Notes: a model not told the origin generated them from the sequence alone. Shown: positions 8,329-18,200, numbered from the stretch's first letter. The stretch: DNA of 64,000 bases from Gordonia otitidis NBRC 100426 (GCF_000248075.1 NZ_BAFB01000132.1:1-64000), one strand, 5' to 3'. A program made the numbers and translations.

Positions 8329-9207
8329 TCAGTGCTCGGAGTCGTCGTCTGCGACGTGGTGGTCGAGGTTGACCGTTCCGGTGCGCCAGTAACCGTCGAC
8401 CTTGACGCAGTCCTTCGGTCTGCCCAACTCGCGTCGCAGATGGCGCCGAATCGGTTTGAGGGACAGGGCTTCTCCAGCGAACCAACTGTAGAAATCGCCG
8501 TCGGGGAGCTCTAGTTCCTCCAGAGCGCGCAGCATGTTGACACCACGCCCGACGTGATCGGCTCCGCGGTGCACGAAATGCACGCGGGCATTCGGACGTT
8601 CGGGAAGCTCGATCTCGGTCTCGGGCCCGGTGACCTCGGCGAAGGCGATCACAGGCTTGTCGGCGGGGAGTTCCTCCAGCCATCTCGCCAGCGCGGGCAG
8701 GGCGGTGTCGTCTGCGCCGAGGAGATACCAGTCGTAGCCGGTGGGATAGATGTGGGAGCCACGCGGACCGAGCATGCCGAGTCGGTCGCCTGCGACTGCA
8801 TTGCCTGCCCACTTGCCCGCAACTCCGTGGTCATGGAGCACGAAGTCGATGTCGAGTACACCGCGTGCGCGGTCGAATGCGCGGATCGTGTAGTCACGGT
8901 AGATCGGAAATCTGCCCTCGGTCGGCAGACGCATCCCCTCGGCCCCGACCCCGGGCATGAGGATCTCGCCGGTATCCGGGTCAGGGAAGAACAACTTGAT
9001 GTGGTCGTCGGGTGCCATGTGCACCACGACGAAACTCTCGGGCGAGCTGATGGAGAAGCGCACCCGACGCATGTCCGCGCTCAGGTCGATGGTCTCGACC
9101 ACCTCGACCGTGCGGGGCAGCAGGTCGTACATGGTCATCTTGACCTCGGTCGGGTGGGGTGTGGTGTCCTGCCCCTCCACGGTTTCCAGCCCGGTCACAC
9201 TACTCAC
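8329..9207 (-). CDS. Siderophore-interacting protein (ViuB/SIP FAD-dependent ferric reductase)
   Basis: This 292-residue flavoprotein probably reduces ferric siderophore after uptake and so frees Fe(II) in the cytosol. The FAD-binding domain has RDYTIRAFD and DFVLHDHGVAGKWA. The C-terminal nucleotide/siderophore domain has YLLGADDTALPALARWLEELP, DFYSWFAGEAL and the GYWRTG near the end typical of the SIP family. The GTG at 9207 overlaps the stop of the ornithine hydroxylase by four bases (GTGA); a GTG three codons on and an ATG near residue 24 are alternatives. Coupling to the hydroxylase places siderophore synthesis and iron release in one transcript. Confidence 0.92.
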   Translation of the reverse strand: MSSVTGLETVEGQDTTPHPTEVKMTMYDLLPRTVEVVETIDLSADMRRVRFSISSPESFVVVHMAPDDHIKLFFPDPDTGEILMPGVGAEGMRLPTEGRFPIYRDYTIRAFDRARGVLDIDFVLHDHGVAGKWAGNAVAGDRLGMLGPRGSHIYPTGYDWYLLGADDTALPALARWLEELPADKPVIAFAEVTGPETEIELPERPNARVHFVHRGADHVGRGVNMLRALEELELPDGDFYSWFAGEALSLKPIRRHLRRELGRPKDCVKVDGYWRTGTVNLDHHVADDDSEH

Positions 9208-10544
9208 CTCTCGAGAATCGACGCGCCGCGCGCGCTGTGGCCAACAGGGACGGCCGTCGTGATCGGTTCGTCCGCACCATGTCGCACGATGGCGTCGAGG
9301 ATCTCGCCCGATCGGATGGCCACATTCGACAGTAGCGTCGACGTCAGTCCGTGTGTGTGTTCCGAGTTTCCCTGGACGAAGATCTGCCCGGTGATCTCGG
9401 AGGCGGTCTGCAACCTGTAGGCGCGGTCGAGCACGGGACGACCGTGTTGATCGGCCGCGCAATGCGCAGCGAGTTCGCCCAGCATGGCCGCGACCGGCGT
9501 CGGCTCGAATCCTGTCGCGAACACGACGGCATCACAGTCGAGGTCGAGTTCTTCGCCGGTGGTGCGATGTGCGACGCGCAACCGTGCGGTGTCGTCGGTC
9601 TCATCGAGATCGATGACCTCGGTGGCGCCGTGTACGAACAGTCGCCGATCCCCCGACACCCGCTCGGTGTACTCGCGCCGATACAGGTCCTCGATCAGAA
9701 CGGGGTCGACGGCCGAGTAGTTCGTACTGCGGTGGTACTGGAGCAGCCGATCACGCCATGCGGGCTCGGCTGAGAAGTATTCGTCGACGGCCTCCGCGTC
9801 GAAGATTCGGTTCGCGTACGGGCTGTCGTCCGCCGGCGTGTAGCCGTACTTGGAGAAGACGGCGTGCACTTCGGCATCGGTGGTCTCGTGCAGGAAGGCT
9901 GCGACCTCTGCTGCGCTCTGTCCGGCACCCACGACGGCAAACCTCCGGTGGGTCAACGGCGGTAGCCGGGTCAGATTGGGCAGGACGTGGTGGTTGTGGA
10001 AGACACGGCTACCCGCGACGACACCTGCGGGCAACTTTGCCCGAAGGCCGCCTCCAAGAACGAGATTGCGCGTTCGAACGTTTTCACCCGCCGCCGAGGT
10101 GAGCTCGAAGGCGCCGTCGGAGAAGCCGACGGAGGTGATCTCCGCGCCGTACTCGACGGGAACGCCCACGCGGTCGGCAGCCCAGCGGAGATAGTCGTGG
10201 AACTCGGCGCGCAGCGGGAAGAAGTCCTGGCGGTTGATGAAGTGGCCCAGCCGGTCATGCTCGGCGAGGTAATTGAGAAATGAGTAGGAACTCGACGTGT
10301 TGCGTTGCGTCACCAGATCTTTGAGGAAAGACACCTGCATGGTGGCACCGGGGAGAAGCATGCCGGGGTGCCATCCGAACTGTGCCTTCTTCTCGAAGAA
10401 TCGGGCCTCGAGCGCCCGCCTGCGCGCCGTGTCGTCACGTCGTATCGCGTCGTTGTGCTCCTCGACCGCGATGGCCAGAGCCAGGTTCGACGGTCCGAAT
10501 CCGATGCCGACGACATCGAGTTCGGAGTTCCGCTCACTACACAC
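9204..10544 (-). CDS. L-ornithine N5-monooxygenase (siderophore hydroxamate biosynthesis)
   Basis: This 446-residue FAD- and NADPH-dependent hydroxylase is of the SidA/PvdA/IucD family. Visible motifs are the FAD site GIGFGPSN (13-20), the substrate-side LKDLVTQRNTSSSYSFLNYL (74-93), the NADPH site GAGQSAAEVA (206-215) and the FATGFEPTP box. Ornithine is favoured over lysine because the last NRPS contains an adenylation domain with an exact N5-hydroxyornithine code. The enzyme would make N5-hydroxy-L-ornithine, the precursor of the hydroxamate ligand. It starts at a GTG and is divergent from isochorismate synthase across a 221-bp region with an iron box (10685-10703). It is coupled to the downstream siderophore reductase. 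Confidence 0.93.
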   Translation of the reverse strand: MCSERNSELDVVGIGFGPSNLALAIAVEEHNDAIRRDDTARRRALEARFFEKKAQFGWHPGMLLPGATMQVSFLKDLVTQRNTSSSYSFLNYLAEHDRLGHFINRQDFFPLRAEFHDYLRWAADRVGVPVEYGAEITSVGFSDGAFELTSAAGENVRTRNLVLGGGLRAKLPAGVVAGSRVFHNHHVLPNLTRLPPLTHRRFAVVGAGQSAAEVAAFLHETTDAEVHAVFSKYGYTPADDSPYANRIFDAEAVDEYFSAEPAWRDRLLQYHRSTNYSAVDPVLIEDLYRREYTERVSGDRRLFVHGATEVIDLDETDDTARLRVAHRTTGEELDLDCDAVVFATGFEPTPVAAMLGELAAHCAADQHGRPVLDRAYRLQTASEITGQIFVQGNSEHTHGLTSTLLSNVAIRSGEILDAIVRHGADEPITTAVPVGHSARGASILER

Positions 10545-10684
10545 GCGCCGCTCCTAGATCGTCGTGATACCCGCGCGGTGCGGGTTGTCGTGCTGGTGTC
10601 CCCGACGCCGTCCGGGACAGTTGTCTACGGCAGTGCACTCTGTGCCGCGTGTTGCATCGGCATGGGTCTCCGCCACCTGAAGTG

Positions 10685-10703
10685 CTAGGTAAGTCTAACC
10701 TAA
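10685..10703. promoter_or_regulatory. Iron box (IdeR/DmdR operator)
   Basis: CTAGGTAAGTCTAACCTAA matches the mycobacterial IdeR consensus TTAGGTTAGGCTAACCTAA at 16 of 19 positions. It lies between the divergent ornithine hydroxylase and isochorismate synthase genes, so iron-loaded IdeR would repress both. I see nothing else of note in 10545-10765. Confidence 0.85.
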
Positions 10704-10765
10704 TCATCAGCTGGCGTTCACATACCCCCGCGAGACGCGGCATCACCCGAGGAGGAACCGGCACG

Positions 10766-12019
10766 ATGAGCCTCTCGACCCCGTCGGTCACACGCGGCCA
10801 CGCCGACAACGGCGACACTCGACGCGTCGACAAGGCGTCCACCACTCACTTCGACCTGGCCGGGACCAGCCACCACGTCATCGCGAGCGGCACGCTGGCC
10901 TCGTTCGACGACCCCGCGCGTGCCGCCGAAGCGCTGGCGCGGGGTACCTACACAGCGGTCGTGGGCGCTCTCGCGTTCGACACCGACTCGCCCAGCGCGC
11001 TGACCGCACCCGTGTGTCTCCGCATCGATGCGCCCGGGGTGTCGCAGGCGCTCGAGTCGCCGGCACCGCGGCAAGTGGTCCGCACACGAATCCGCGGGGC
11101 CGATCCGTCAGCGGCTGGCCATCGCGGACGGGTCGCGGCCGCGGTCGCGGTGCTCGCAGACCCGGCAACACCACTCGCCAAGGTGGTGTTGGCGCGAAAA
11201 CTGCTGTTACACAGCACCCCTGCCCTGACCCCCGAGCTCCTCGCGTCGATCCTCGCCGCACAGAACCCGCACTCGCCGATCTTCCGCACCGACCTCACCC
11301 CTGCGGGCGGAAACCACCGCGACAGGCATCTGGTCGGCGCGAGCCCCGAGGTTCTCGTCCGTCGACGCGGGAACCAGGTGAGCGCGCACCCCCTCGCCGG
11401 ATCGGCGCCGCGCCACCCCGACCCCGCCGTCGACGCCGAACGTGCCAGGGCACTGGGCGCGTCGATCAAGGATCTCGGCGAGCATCACTACGTCGTCGAC
11501 GCGCTTCGGAATGCACTCGCGCCGCTGTGCAACCACCTCGAGGTACCCGAAAGGCCGAGCGTCGTGAGCACCGCGTCGATGTGGCACCTGGGCACACCGA
11601 TCATCGGTCGGCTGGCCGATGAGTCAACCACCGCACTCGACCTCGCGCTCGCCGTGCATCCCACTCCGGCGGTGTGTGGCACACCGACGAAGGCAGCGCG
11701 CGACTACATACTCACCACGGAGGGCGACCGGGGGTTCTACGGGGGCGCGGTCGGCTGGTGCGTCGGTGATGTGTCCGCGGGCGTGCGCAGCGGAGCGCTG
11801 AGCGGCCCGGCCGACGGCACCGCGCCGGTCGGTGTCACCGCAGGCGACGGAGAATGGCTCGTCGCGATCCGATGTGCCGAAATCGATTCGAGGACAGGCG
11901 ATGCGACGACCTGGGCCGGAGGCGGGATCGTCGCCGGTTCCGACCCGGACGACGAACTGGCCGAGACCACGGCCAAATTCCGCACCGTGCTCCGTGCTCT
12001 CGGAGTCGAGGACGCCTGA
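10766..12019 (+). CDS. Isochorismate synthase (DhbC/EntC type)
   Basis: This 417-residue member of the chorismate-utilising enzyme family converts chorismate to isochorismate, the first committed step to 2,3-dihydroxybenzoate. Diagnostic segments are ASPEVLVRRRGNQVSAHPLAGSA-like sequence in the middle, HHYVVDALRNAL, and the C-terminal LAVHPTPAVCGTPTKAAR followed by EGDRGFYGGAVGW. The start at ATG 10766 is set by a strong ribosome site, GAGGAGGAA at 10749-10757, eight bases upstream. The presence of isochorismatase and a DHB dehydrogenase elsewhere in the cluster argues for an EntC/DhbC role rather than a salicylate synthase. Expression is probably iron-repressed through the box at 10685. Confidence 0.93.
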   Translation: MSLSTPSVTRGHADNGDTRRVDKASTTHFDLAGTSHHVIASGTLASFDDPARAAEALARGTYTAVVGALAFDTDSPSALTAPVCLRIDAPGVSQALESPAPRQVVRTRIRGADPSAAGHRGRVAAAVAVLADPATPLAKVVLARKLLLHSTPALTPELLASILAAQNPHSPIFRTDLTPAGGNHRDRHLVGASPEVLVRRRGNQVSAHPLAGSAPRHPDPAVDAERARALGASIKDLGEHHYVVDALRNALAPLCNHLEVPERPSVVSTASMWHLGTPIIGRLADESTTALDLALAVHPTPAVCGTPTKAARDYILTTEGDRGFYGGAVGWCVGDVSAGVRSGALSGPADGTAPVGVTAGDGEWLVAIRCAEIDSRTGDATTWAGGGIVAGSDPDDELAETTAKFRTVLRALGVEDA

Positions 12020-12073
12020 CCGATCGGCTACCACCGAGTGTGTGGCAGCAAGCGCGCTCGGGGGGCAGCGGTC

Positions 12074-13303
12074 TCAGTCGCCGACGAGGAGCGAACGGCG
12101 AGCCGTCGGCCGCGCTCGTCTGGCCGCCGCAGCAACCATCGGGCCGGCCATCACCGAAGTCACCACGGCCATCACGACGATGATCATGTAGGTCTCCTCG
12201 CTGAAGACAGCCAGAGTCAATCCCGTTGTCGCGATGATGATCTCGACCACGCCTCGCGCATTCAGACCACTGCCGACCGCCAGCGAATCCCATCTCGACA
12301 GCTGGGCGAGCCGTGCTCCGAGGTATCCACCGAGGAGCTTTGCCGACACGGCCACCGCGATCACACCGACCGCGACACCCGCCACCGCCGGACTGCCGAG
12401 GGTTCGGAGATCGACGTGCAGTCCGGCAGAGGCGAGGAACACCGGCGCCAGTACGGATGTGGTGACGATACGCAGCGGTGCGACCACCCTCTCGGGACGT
12501 CGGCCACAGGCGATTCCCGCGAGCAGTGCGCCGAGCACCGCCTCGAGATGCATGGCGTCGGTCGCGGCGGCGCCAGCGACCATCGCGATCACCATGACCG
12601 CCGCCGACTGTGCGTCGTGCCCGGCCGTCTCCAGACGTGTCAGGACCCGGCCGATCACCGGTCGCAGAATCAAGGCAACGGCGATCGAACCGGCCGTGGC
12701 AAGCAGCGTCAGCGGGAGGTGCCACCCGCGGAGCCCGACGGTGACGACGGCCGACACGGCCGCGAGCATGACCCAGGCAGCCAGGTCGGTCAGCGTGCCG
12801 ACGGACAGGATGAGCCGGCCCAGAGTGCTTCGTAACAGGTCGAGATCCCCCAGAATCCGCGCGATCACCGGGATCGCACTCACCGACATCGCCACGCCGA
12901 GCAGCACCGCGAATGCGGTTGTGCTCGCGGCCTGTCCGATGTAGCGCGCGGGTAGGACGAACCCGAGAGCAACCCCTGCGGCAAGTGGCACAACGAAGGA
13001 GACCGCACCCACGACACCGATGGTGCGTGCATGTCCACGGAGGAACTGGGCGTCGAGCTCGGTCGCTGCCAGGCCGACGAGCAACACCACGGCGAGGGTG
13101 GCGACGGCCGCGACCGCCGTCGTCGGGGTGCCGTCGGAATCGACCACGAGCCCCGTCACCGTAGGAGCCACTAGCCCGAGCACCGAGGGGCCGAGCAGCA
13201 CTCCCGCAACCAATTCTCCTGCCATCGCGGGGAATCCGAGCCGGCGCGCCAGTGCGCCGCACACGAGGGCTGCGCCGAGAATCAGAGCCAGTGCCGTCAG
13301 CAT
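12074..13303 (-). CDS. CPA2-type cation:proton antiporter
   Basis: This 409-residue integral membrane protein has about twelve hydrophobic segments from its first residue (LTALALILGAALVCGALARRLG) to near the end. GELVAGVLLGPSVLG and the SVSAIPVIARIL region are typical of the Kef/NapA sodium-proton exchanger family; the regulatory TrkA-N domain of KefB/C is absent. It starts 16 bases after the halogenase stop on the same strand, so it is the third gene of a carrier protein-halogenase-antiporter operon. Antiporters of this class occur in other halogenase-containing natural-product clusters (glycopeptides, for example), where their job is unclear. Export, ion balance or self-protection are all possible here. 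Confidence 0.85.
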   Translation of the reverse strand: MLTALALILGAALVCGALARRLGFPAMAGELVAGVLLGPSVLGLVAPTVTGLVVDSDGTPTTAVAAVATLAVVLLVGLAATELDAQFLRGHARTIGVVGAVSFVVPLAAGVALGFVLPARYIGQAASTTAFAVLLGVAMSVSAIPVIARILGDLDLLRSTLGRLILSVGTLTDLAAWVMLAAVSAVVTVGLRGWHLPLTLLATAGSIAVALILRPVIGRVLTRLETAGHDAQSAAVMVIAMVAGAAATDAMHLEAVLGALLAGIACGRRPERVVAPLRIVTTSVLAPVFLASAGLHVDLRTLGSPAVAGVAVGVIAVAVSAKLLGGYLGARLAQLSRWDSLAVGSGLNARGVVEIIIATTGLTLAVFSEETYMIIVVMAVVTSVMAGPMVAAAARRARPTARRSLLVGD

Positions 13304-13319
13304 GGCCTGTGCCGGTGGG

Positions 13320-14846
13320 TCAGACCGCAGCCGGAGAGGGCTCCGCCCAGCTCAGGCCGTCCGCCGAGGGTACGAGACCACCGTCGAGCAGCGGGGGTTC
13401 ACTGCCGTCGGCACCCGTCGCGCCGCGGGCCTGCAGCGCGTTCATCTCTTCCATCACGTCGCGGACGACCTGCGTACCGAAGAGATGGCCCATCCGTTGG
13501 CCGGAGTCCGTATCCATGCCGCCGGTACGCGTCGAGGCCTCGGTGAGCGCCGCCGTCGACGCGGAGAACCGCTTCACGATCTGGTCGGGATCGGTCAATG
13601 CTTGTTCACCCGAGTAGGCACCTGCGACCAACGACACGAACGCCGTCATGTCGTTGCGGTCGAAGTTGGTCACCTTGCGGGCCTTCCAGAAGTACGAATC
13701 CTCCGACTGCTCCATGTCGTAGAAAGCGGAGAGGAATTCGTAGAACACGGCGTATTCGCGGCGGTAGCGGCCCTCGAACTCGGTGAACGCACGTTCCTCG
13801 GTCAGCGCACCTGTCAGCACACTGTTGATCGACCGTGCCGCAAGGACTCCGGAGTAGGTCGCGAGGTGCACACCGGTGGAGAACACGGGGTCGATGAAGC
13901 ATGCGGCGTCGCCGACGAGGACCATGCCGTTGCCCCAGAAACGAGTGTTGGCATAGGAGTAGTCCTTGCGGATACGGATCTCGCCGTACGTGCCCTCGGT
14001 GACACGTGTGGCGTCGGCGAGCATGTCCTTCACGATCTCGCAGCGATCGATGTAGTGCAGCAGTGTCTCCTCCTGCGCATTGAGCGCGTGCTCGGCCTTC
14101 TCGCGCGAGATGACCGCGCCGACACTGGTCAGGCTGTCCGACAACGGGATGTACCAGATCCACCCCTCGTCGAAAGCGGCGCACAGGATGTTGCCGCTAT
14201 CGGGTGCGGGGAAGCGCTTACCGTTCTCGAAGTATCCGAACACCGCGACATTCTGGAAGAAGTCGGAGTAGATACGTTCTCCGCCTGCGTGTTTCGACAG
14301 CCGCGTCGTGTTCCCCGACGCGTCGACGACGAACCGCGCGTCGATCTGGTGCTCGACCCGGTCTGCGTCCAGGTAACGGACACCTGTGACCCGACCCGTC
14401 TCGTCGGTGATGGTCTGGTTCACGCGGCACCGTTGACGCACGTCGACGCCCTTGTGCGCGGCGTTCTCGAGCAATATCTGGTCGAACTTCATGCGTTCGA
14501 CCTGATAGGCGTACGACCCCTCACCCGCGAACTCGGGCGAGATGGCGAACAGGAAGTTCCACGGCACGGGATTCTTGCCCCACCGGAAGCTCCCGCCGCG
14601 CTTGTGCATGAACCCGGCGTTCTTGATCTCCTCGTCGACGCCGAGGAGCTTGCACACGCCGTGAATCGTTGACGGGAGCAGGGATTCACCGATCTGGTAC
14701 CTGGGGAACGTCTCCTTCTCCAGAAGCACCACACGATGCCCGCTGCGCGCCAGCAACGTCGCGACGGTCGAACCGCCCGGGCCACCACCGACAACCACCA
14801 CGTCCGCGGATTCGGAGGCGCGCGCGTTCGATCGGGCGTCGCTCAC
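13320..14846 (-). CDS. FADH2-dependent halogenase (phenolic / carrier-bound substrate type)
   Basis: This 508-residue flavoprotein has the dinucleotide site GGGPGG (20-25), the conserved Lys in HKRGGSFRWG (Lys82, matching the hypohalous-acid lysine of PrnA-type enzymes), the halogenase signature WIWYIP (229-234, WxWxIP) and FIDPVFSTG (317-325), an exact match to the FxxPxxSxG motif. The adjoining GVHLATYSGVLAARSIN places it with CndH/PltA-like enzymes that halogenate phenols or pyrroles bound to carrier proteins. Its ATG overlaps the stop of the aryl carrier protein (ATGA), so the likely substrate is 2,3-dihydroxybenzoyl bound to that carrier. A flavin reductase is needed and is not seen nearby. 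Halide choice and ring position cannot be read; chlorine is the usual halide. Confidence 0.88.
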   Translation of the reverse strand: MSDARSNARASESADVVVVGGGPGGSTVATLLARSGHRVVLLEKETFPRYQIGESLLPSTIHGVCKLLGVDEEIKNAGFMHKRGGSFRWGKNPVPWNFLFAISPEFAGEGSYAYQVERMKFDQILLENAAHKGVDVRQRCRVNQTITDETGRVTGVRYLDADRVEHQIDARFVVDASGNTTRLSKHAGGERIYSDFFQNVAVFGYFENGKRFPAPDSGNILCAAFDEGWIWYIPLSDSLTSVGAVISREKAEHALNAQEETLLHYIDRCEIVKDMLADATRVTEGTYGEIRIRKDYSYANTRFWGNGMVLVGDAACFIDPVFSTGVHLATYSGVLAARSINSVLTGALTEERAFTEFEGRYRREYAVFYEFLSAFYDMEQSEDSYFWKARKVTNFDRNDMTAFVSLVAGAYSGEQALTDPDQIVKRFSASTAALTEASTRTGGMDTDSGQRMGHLFGTQVVRDVMEEMNALQARGATGADGSEPPLLDGGLVPSADGLSWAEPSPAAV

Positions 14847-15109
14847 CGGTTCTCTCCTTCGTGACCGGACTCGTCGGTCAGTTCACGAATCCACGACCCG
14901 ACGACCGGGTCGGCGGCCATGCTGACCAGGTCGGCCCTGTGTGCGCCTGCGGCACGCCAGCGTTCGATCAGCGACATGAGACGGACCGAATCCAAGCCGA
15001 CATCGAGAACGTTTGTCTCGTCGGTGATTTCGCTCTCCTGCACGCCGAGGATGCCCGCGATGTCCGCGATGATCCGTTCTCGGGTGAGTACCGTGTTCGT
15101 GGTGGCCAT
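14843..15109 (-). CDS. Free-standing aryl carrier protein (ArCP)
   Basis: This is an 88-residue phosphopantetheine carrier. VLDVGLDSVRLMSLIERW contains the attachment Ser41 in GLDSVR, the form seen in the ArCP domain of EntB and VibB rather than in peptidyl carriers (GGxS). The isochorismatase of this cluster lacks such a domain, so this protein should receive 2,3-dihydroxybenzoate from the aryl-AMP ligase and hand it to the NRPS condensation domains. The ATG at 15109 follows GAGAGAGGA. It is the first gene of an operon with the halogenase (4-base overlap) and antiporter, and divergent from the NRPS operon over a region with iron-box-like repeats. Confidence 0.92.
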   Translation of the reverse strand: MATTNTVLTRERIIADIAGILGVQESEITDETNVLDVGLDSVRLMSLIERWRAAGAHRADLVSMAADPVVGSWIRELTDESGHEGENR

Positions 15110-15161
15110 GCCGTCCTCTCTCGTGACATGCTGCGAATGGCGAGCAGCGGAGCCCGTCTTC

Positions 15162-15181
15162 TGGTAAGCATAGGCTTACCA
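15162..15181. promoter_or_regulatory. Inverted repeat, iron-box-like
   Basis: TGGTAAGCATAGGCTTACCA is an inverted repeat with 8-bp arms around ATAG. Its half-sites (GGTAAG/CTTACC) resemble the IdeR half-site GGTTAG/CTAACC, but the spacing is wider than in a classical 19-bp box; read as overlapping boxes, the right half fits best. It lies about 53 bp upstream of the carrier-protein start. Confidence 0.55.
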
Positions 15182-15219
15182 AATTCACACACGGGGGCCA
15201 CCCCTGCGCTTCGTTAAGG

Positions 15220-15238
15220 CTAGGGTAAGCTAACTTTT
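15220..15238. promoter_or_regulatory. Second iron-box-like site upstream of NRPS operon
   Basis: CTAGGGTAAGCTAACTTTT matches the IdeR consensus at 13 of 19 positions, with a well-kept core (GGTAAGCTAAC is one base shorter than GGTTAGGCTAACC). It is 57 bp upstream of the first NRPS start and could control the NRPS transcript. Confidence 0.5.
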
Positions 15239-15295
15239 CATGGTTGGCTGCAGTCGAGTGCCCGAGAGCGCGGCCTCACGGTTTCCCGGGGCGGG

Positions 15296-18200
15296 ATGTT
15301 GATGCGCGCCACGTCTGCGCAGCAGGGATTGTGGTTCGCTCACCGGGTTGCGCCGAGCCCCGACGTCTTCACCATCGGTCAGCTCATCGACTTCGACGGG
15401 CAGCCCGATCTCGTCCGTCTCACCGCTGCCGTGCACGCCGCCCTCGACGAAGCCGACGGCCTGCGGTCGCGGTTCACCGAACGGAACGGGTCGGTCATCG
15501 TGAGCCTCGGCGACGCCATCGACGTCCCCGTCCGCGAGCTCGGGGGCGATCCGGACGCGATCGACGCCTACGCCCATTCCGCCGTGCGGGTGCCGATCGA
15601 TCCCGCAGCCGGTCCGTGCGCGGCAATCGAGATCCTCGTCGCCGGTGACCGCATCGCCCTGCTCGTGGTGGCACACCACATCGTGCTCGACGCCTACGGA
15701 CTAGGGCTTCTCGTTCGACGCGTCGGCAGGCTGTACTCAGATCCACGCGATGATAAGCGACTCGGGAGCGTCGCCGATCTTCCGCGCGAGCCCGACGTCG
15801 GGACAGACGCGATCTTCTGGGAGCGCGAACTCGACGGAGTCCATGGAGCACTCACTCTCGGCAGCGTGCCGCGCAGCCACCGCGTTGCGGCCGACACACA
15901 CTCGGTCAGCATTGCCGTCCCCGGCGCCGGTGCGCTGGCGATGTCACCCGAGCGTCTCGTCGCGGCAGTCGCTGCATTCTGTGCGCGCACGACAGGGACC
16001 GATGATGTGGTGATCGGATTCCCGATGATGAACCGATTCGGCTCCCCCACAGCCAATGTCGCGTGCACGACGGTCAACGTGGTTCCGTTGCGGGTCGCTG
16101 TTTCCCCCGCGGCCACCGCGGACGACCTCGCCGCTGACGCCGCAGACGGCATACGTCGAATCGCACCACACGCGCGTTATCGTGGCGAGGACATCGTGCG
16201 AGACGCACGCCGTCGTGGAGTCGACGGAGTCGTGGGACCCACGGTGAACGTCAAACCCTTCGGCTCCACGATCTCATTCGGATCGCTCGACGCAACCGTG
16301 CGCTCGCTGCGTCGCGGACCGGTCGTCGACCTGTCGATCACGGCGCTCGACCTCGGATCGGGATCGCGCGACCACACCGATCTCGAACTGACGCTCGACG
16401 CCGACACCGCGCTCTACAGTCGGGCCGACGTCACGCGCATCGCGAAGTCCCTCGCCTCGTTCGTCGCCGCGCTCCTCGACGAGCCGACGCGCCCGGTCGG
16501 CGCCCTGCGACTCGACGACGACGTCCAGAACACGCCTCCGTCGGGCACGTCCGCACCGATCGACCCGACCCCCCTCGACGTCCGTATCGCGGCCGCCCCA
16601 TCCGATGCCGTAGCAGTGCGTCACGGCGACGACGTCGTGGACTACCGCGAACTCAATCGTCGGGCCGACGAACTCGCCGGCCGCCTCGGGTCCATCGGAA
16701 CCGAGGCCATCGTCGCCATCGCCCTCCCCCGTGGTGTCGACTTGATCGTCGCGCTCCTCGCTGTGATGCGCAGTGGCGCAGCCTTTCTCCCGCTGGACCC
16801 AGGTTTTCCCGCCGATCGCAACGCGGCCGCCATCGCCGATGCGTCGCCGGTCGCGGTACTCGAACAAGGCGACGACGGGATCTCACTGCGTCGACTCGAC
16901 GGCCGGAGCGACACCGCGGTGTCGGGCACCGACAACCGCGACGGCGCTGCCTACCTGATCTACACGTCGGGGTCGACTGGAACACCCAAGGGTGTCGTGA
17001 TCCCGCGCCGCGCGCTGGCGAACTTCACCGACCACATGATCGGCGACCTCGGTCTCGGGCCCGGCCGTGCCGTACTCGCGGTGACCACCATCTCGTTCGA
17101 CATCGCGATACTCGAGACGCTGGTTCCCCTTGCGGCCGGCGCCTGCGTGGTTCTCGCGAGCAACGACGACGTCCACGATCCGGCACGACTCGCTGCACTC
17201 GTCACCCGACATCGACCGGATGTCATCCAGGCGACGCCGTCCCTGTGGTCGGCGTTTCTCGAAGCGGGCCACGGCCCCTCACTTGCCGCTGTCGACGTGC
17301 TCGTCGGCGGTGAGCAGTTGCCGACCGACGTCGCGCGGGGACTCGCGTCCCACGCGCGGTCGGTGCGCAACATGTACGGCCCGACAGAGACGACCATCTG
17401 GTCCACGACGGCATGGGTCGACGACGCCGACGACATCACGGTGGGTACACCGATCGCCAACACCGGCGTGCGTGTGCTCGATGCGACACTGCACCAGGTC
17501 GGCCATGGGCACGTCGGAGAGATGTATCTGAGCGGCGCCGGAGTGGCACGCGGATATCGGAACCGTCCGGATCTGACCGCCACCCGTTTCGTCGCCGATC
17601 CGTTCTCCGACGGCGCGCGCATGTACCGGACCGGTGACCTGGCACGCGTCCGCCCCGACGGACGCGTCGAATGTCTCGGACGCACCGATCATCAGGTCAA
17701 GGTGCGGGGCTTCAGGGTCGAACTCGGCGACATCGAAACGGCACTCACGGCGCTTTCCGGGGTGTCCGGCGCCGTCGTCAGCTCGGTGGACGGCCGGCTG
17801 GTCGCGTATGTGACCGCTGACTCCTCCTGCACGGAAGTCGATCTCGCGCAGTCGACCTGGCGACGCGATCTCGCTGCGGTCCTGCCCGACTACATGGTTC
17901 CCTCGGCATTGGTCGTCCTCGACGCCTTTCCCCTCACGCCCAACGGCAAGATCGATCGACGGGCACTGCCCGCGCCTGACTACGCGGCATACGCCGCTCG
18001 GTCGCGTCCTCCGTCGAGCCCGGCCGAGCGCGATCTCGCCGGGGCCTTCGCCGCTGTTCTCGGCCTTCCCGCGGTCGGCGCCGAGGACGACTTCTTCGCC
18101 CTCGGCGGTGACAGCATCGTCGCCGTCCGGGTGGTGAGCGCTGCGGCCCAGGCCGGGTGGGAGATCACGCCACTGCAGGTCTTCGACCATCCGACGGTCG

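Noticed and set aside
10766-12019. Isochorismate synthase as a salicylate synthase (MbtI/Irp9 type)
   Set aside because: Isochorismatase and DHB dehydrogenase are both encoded in the cluster, which fits DHB synthesis.
12074-13303. Antiporter as a dedicated siderophore exporter
   Set aside because: It is a CPA2 ion exchanger by sequence; an EntS-like MFS exporter is already present in the NRPS operon.
13320-14846. Halogenase frame as a geranylgeranyl reductase-like flavoprotein
   Set aside because: It has the halogenase-specific WxWxIP and FxxPxxSxG motifs and the conserved Lys, which such reductases lack.
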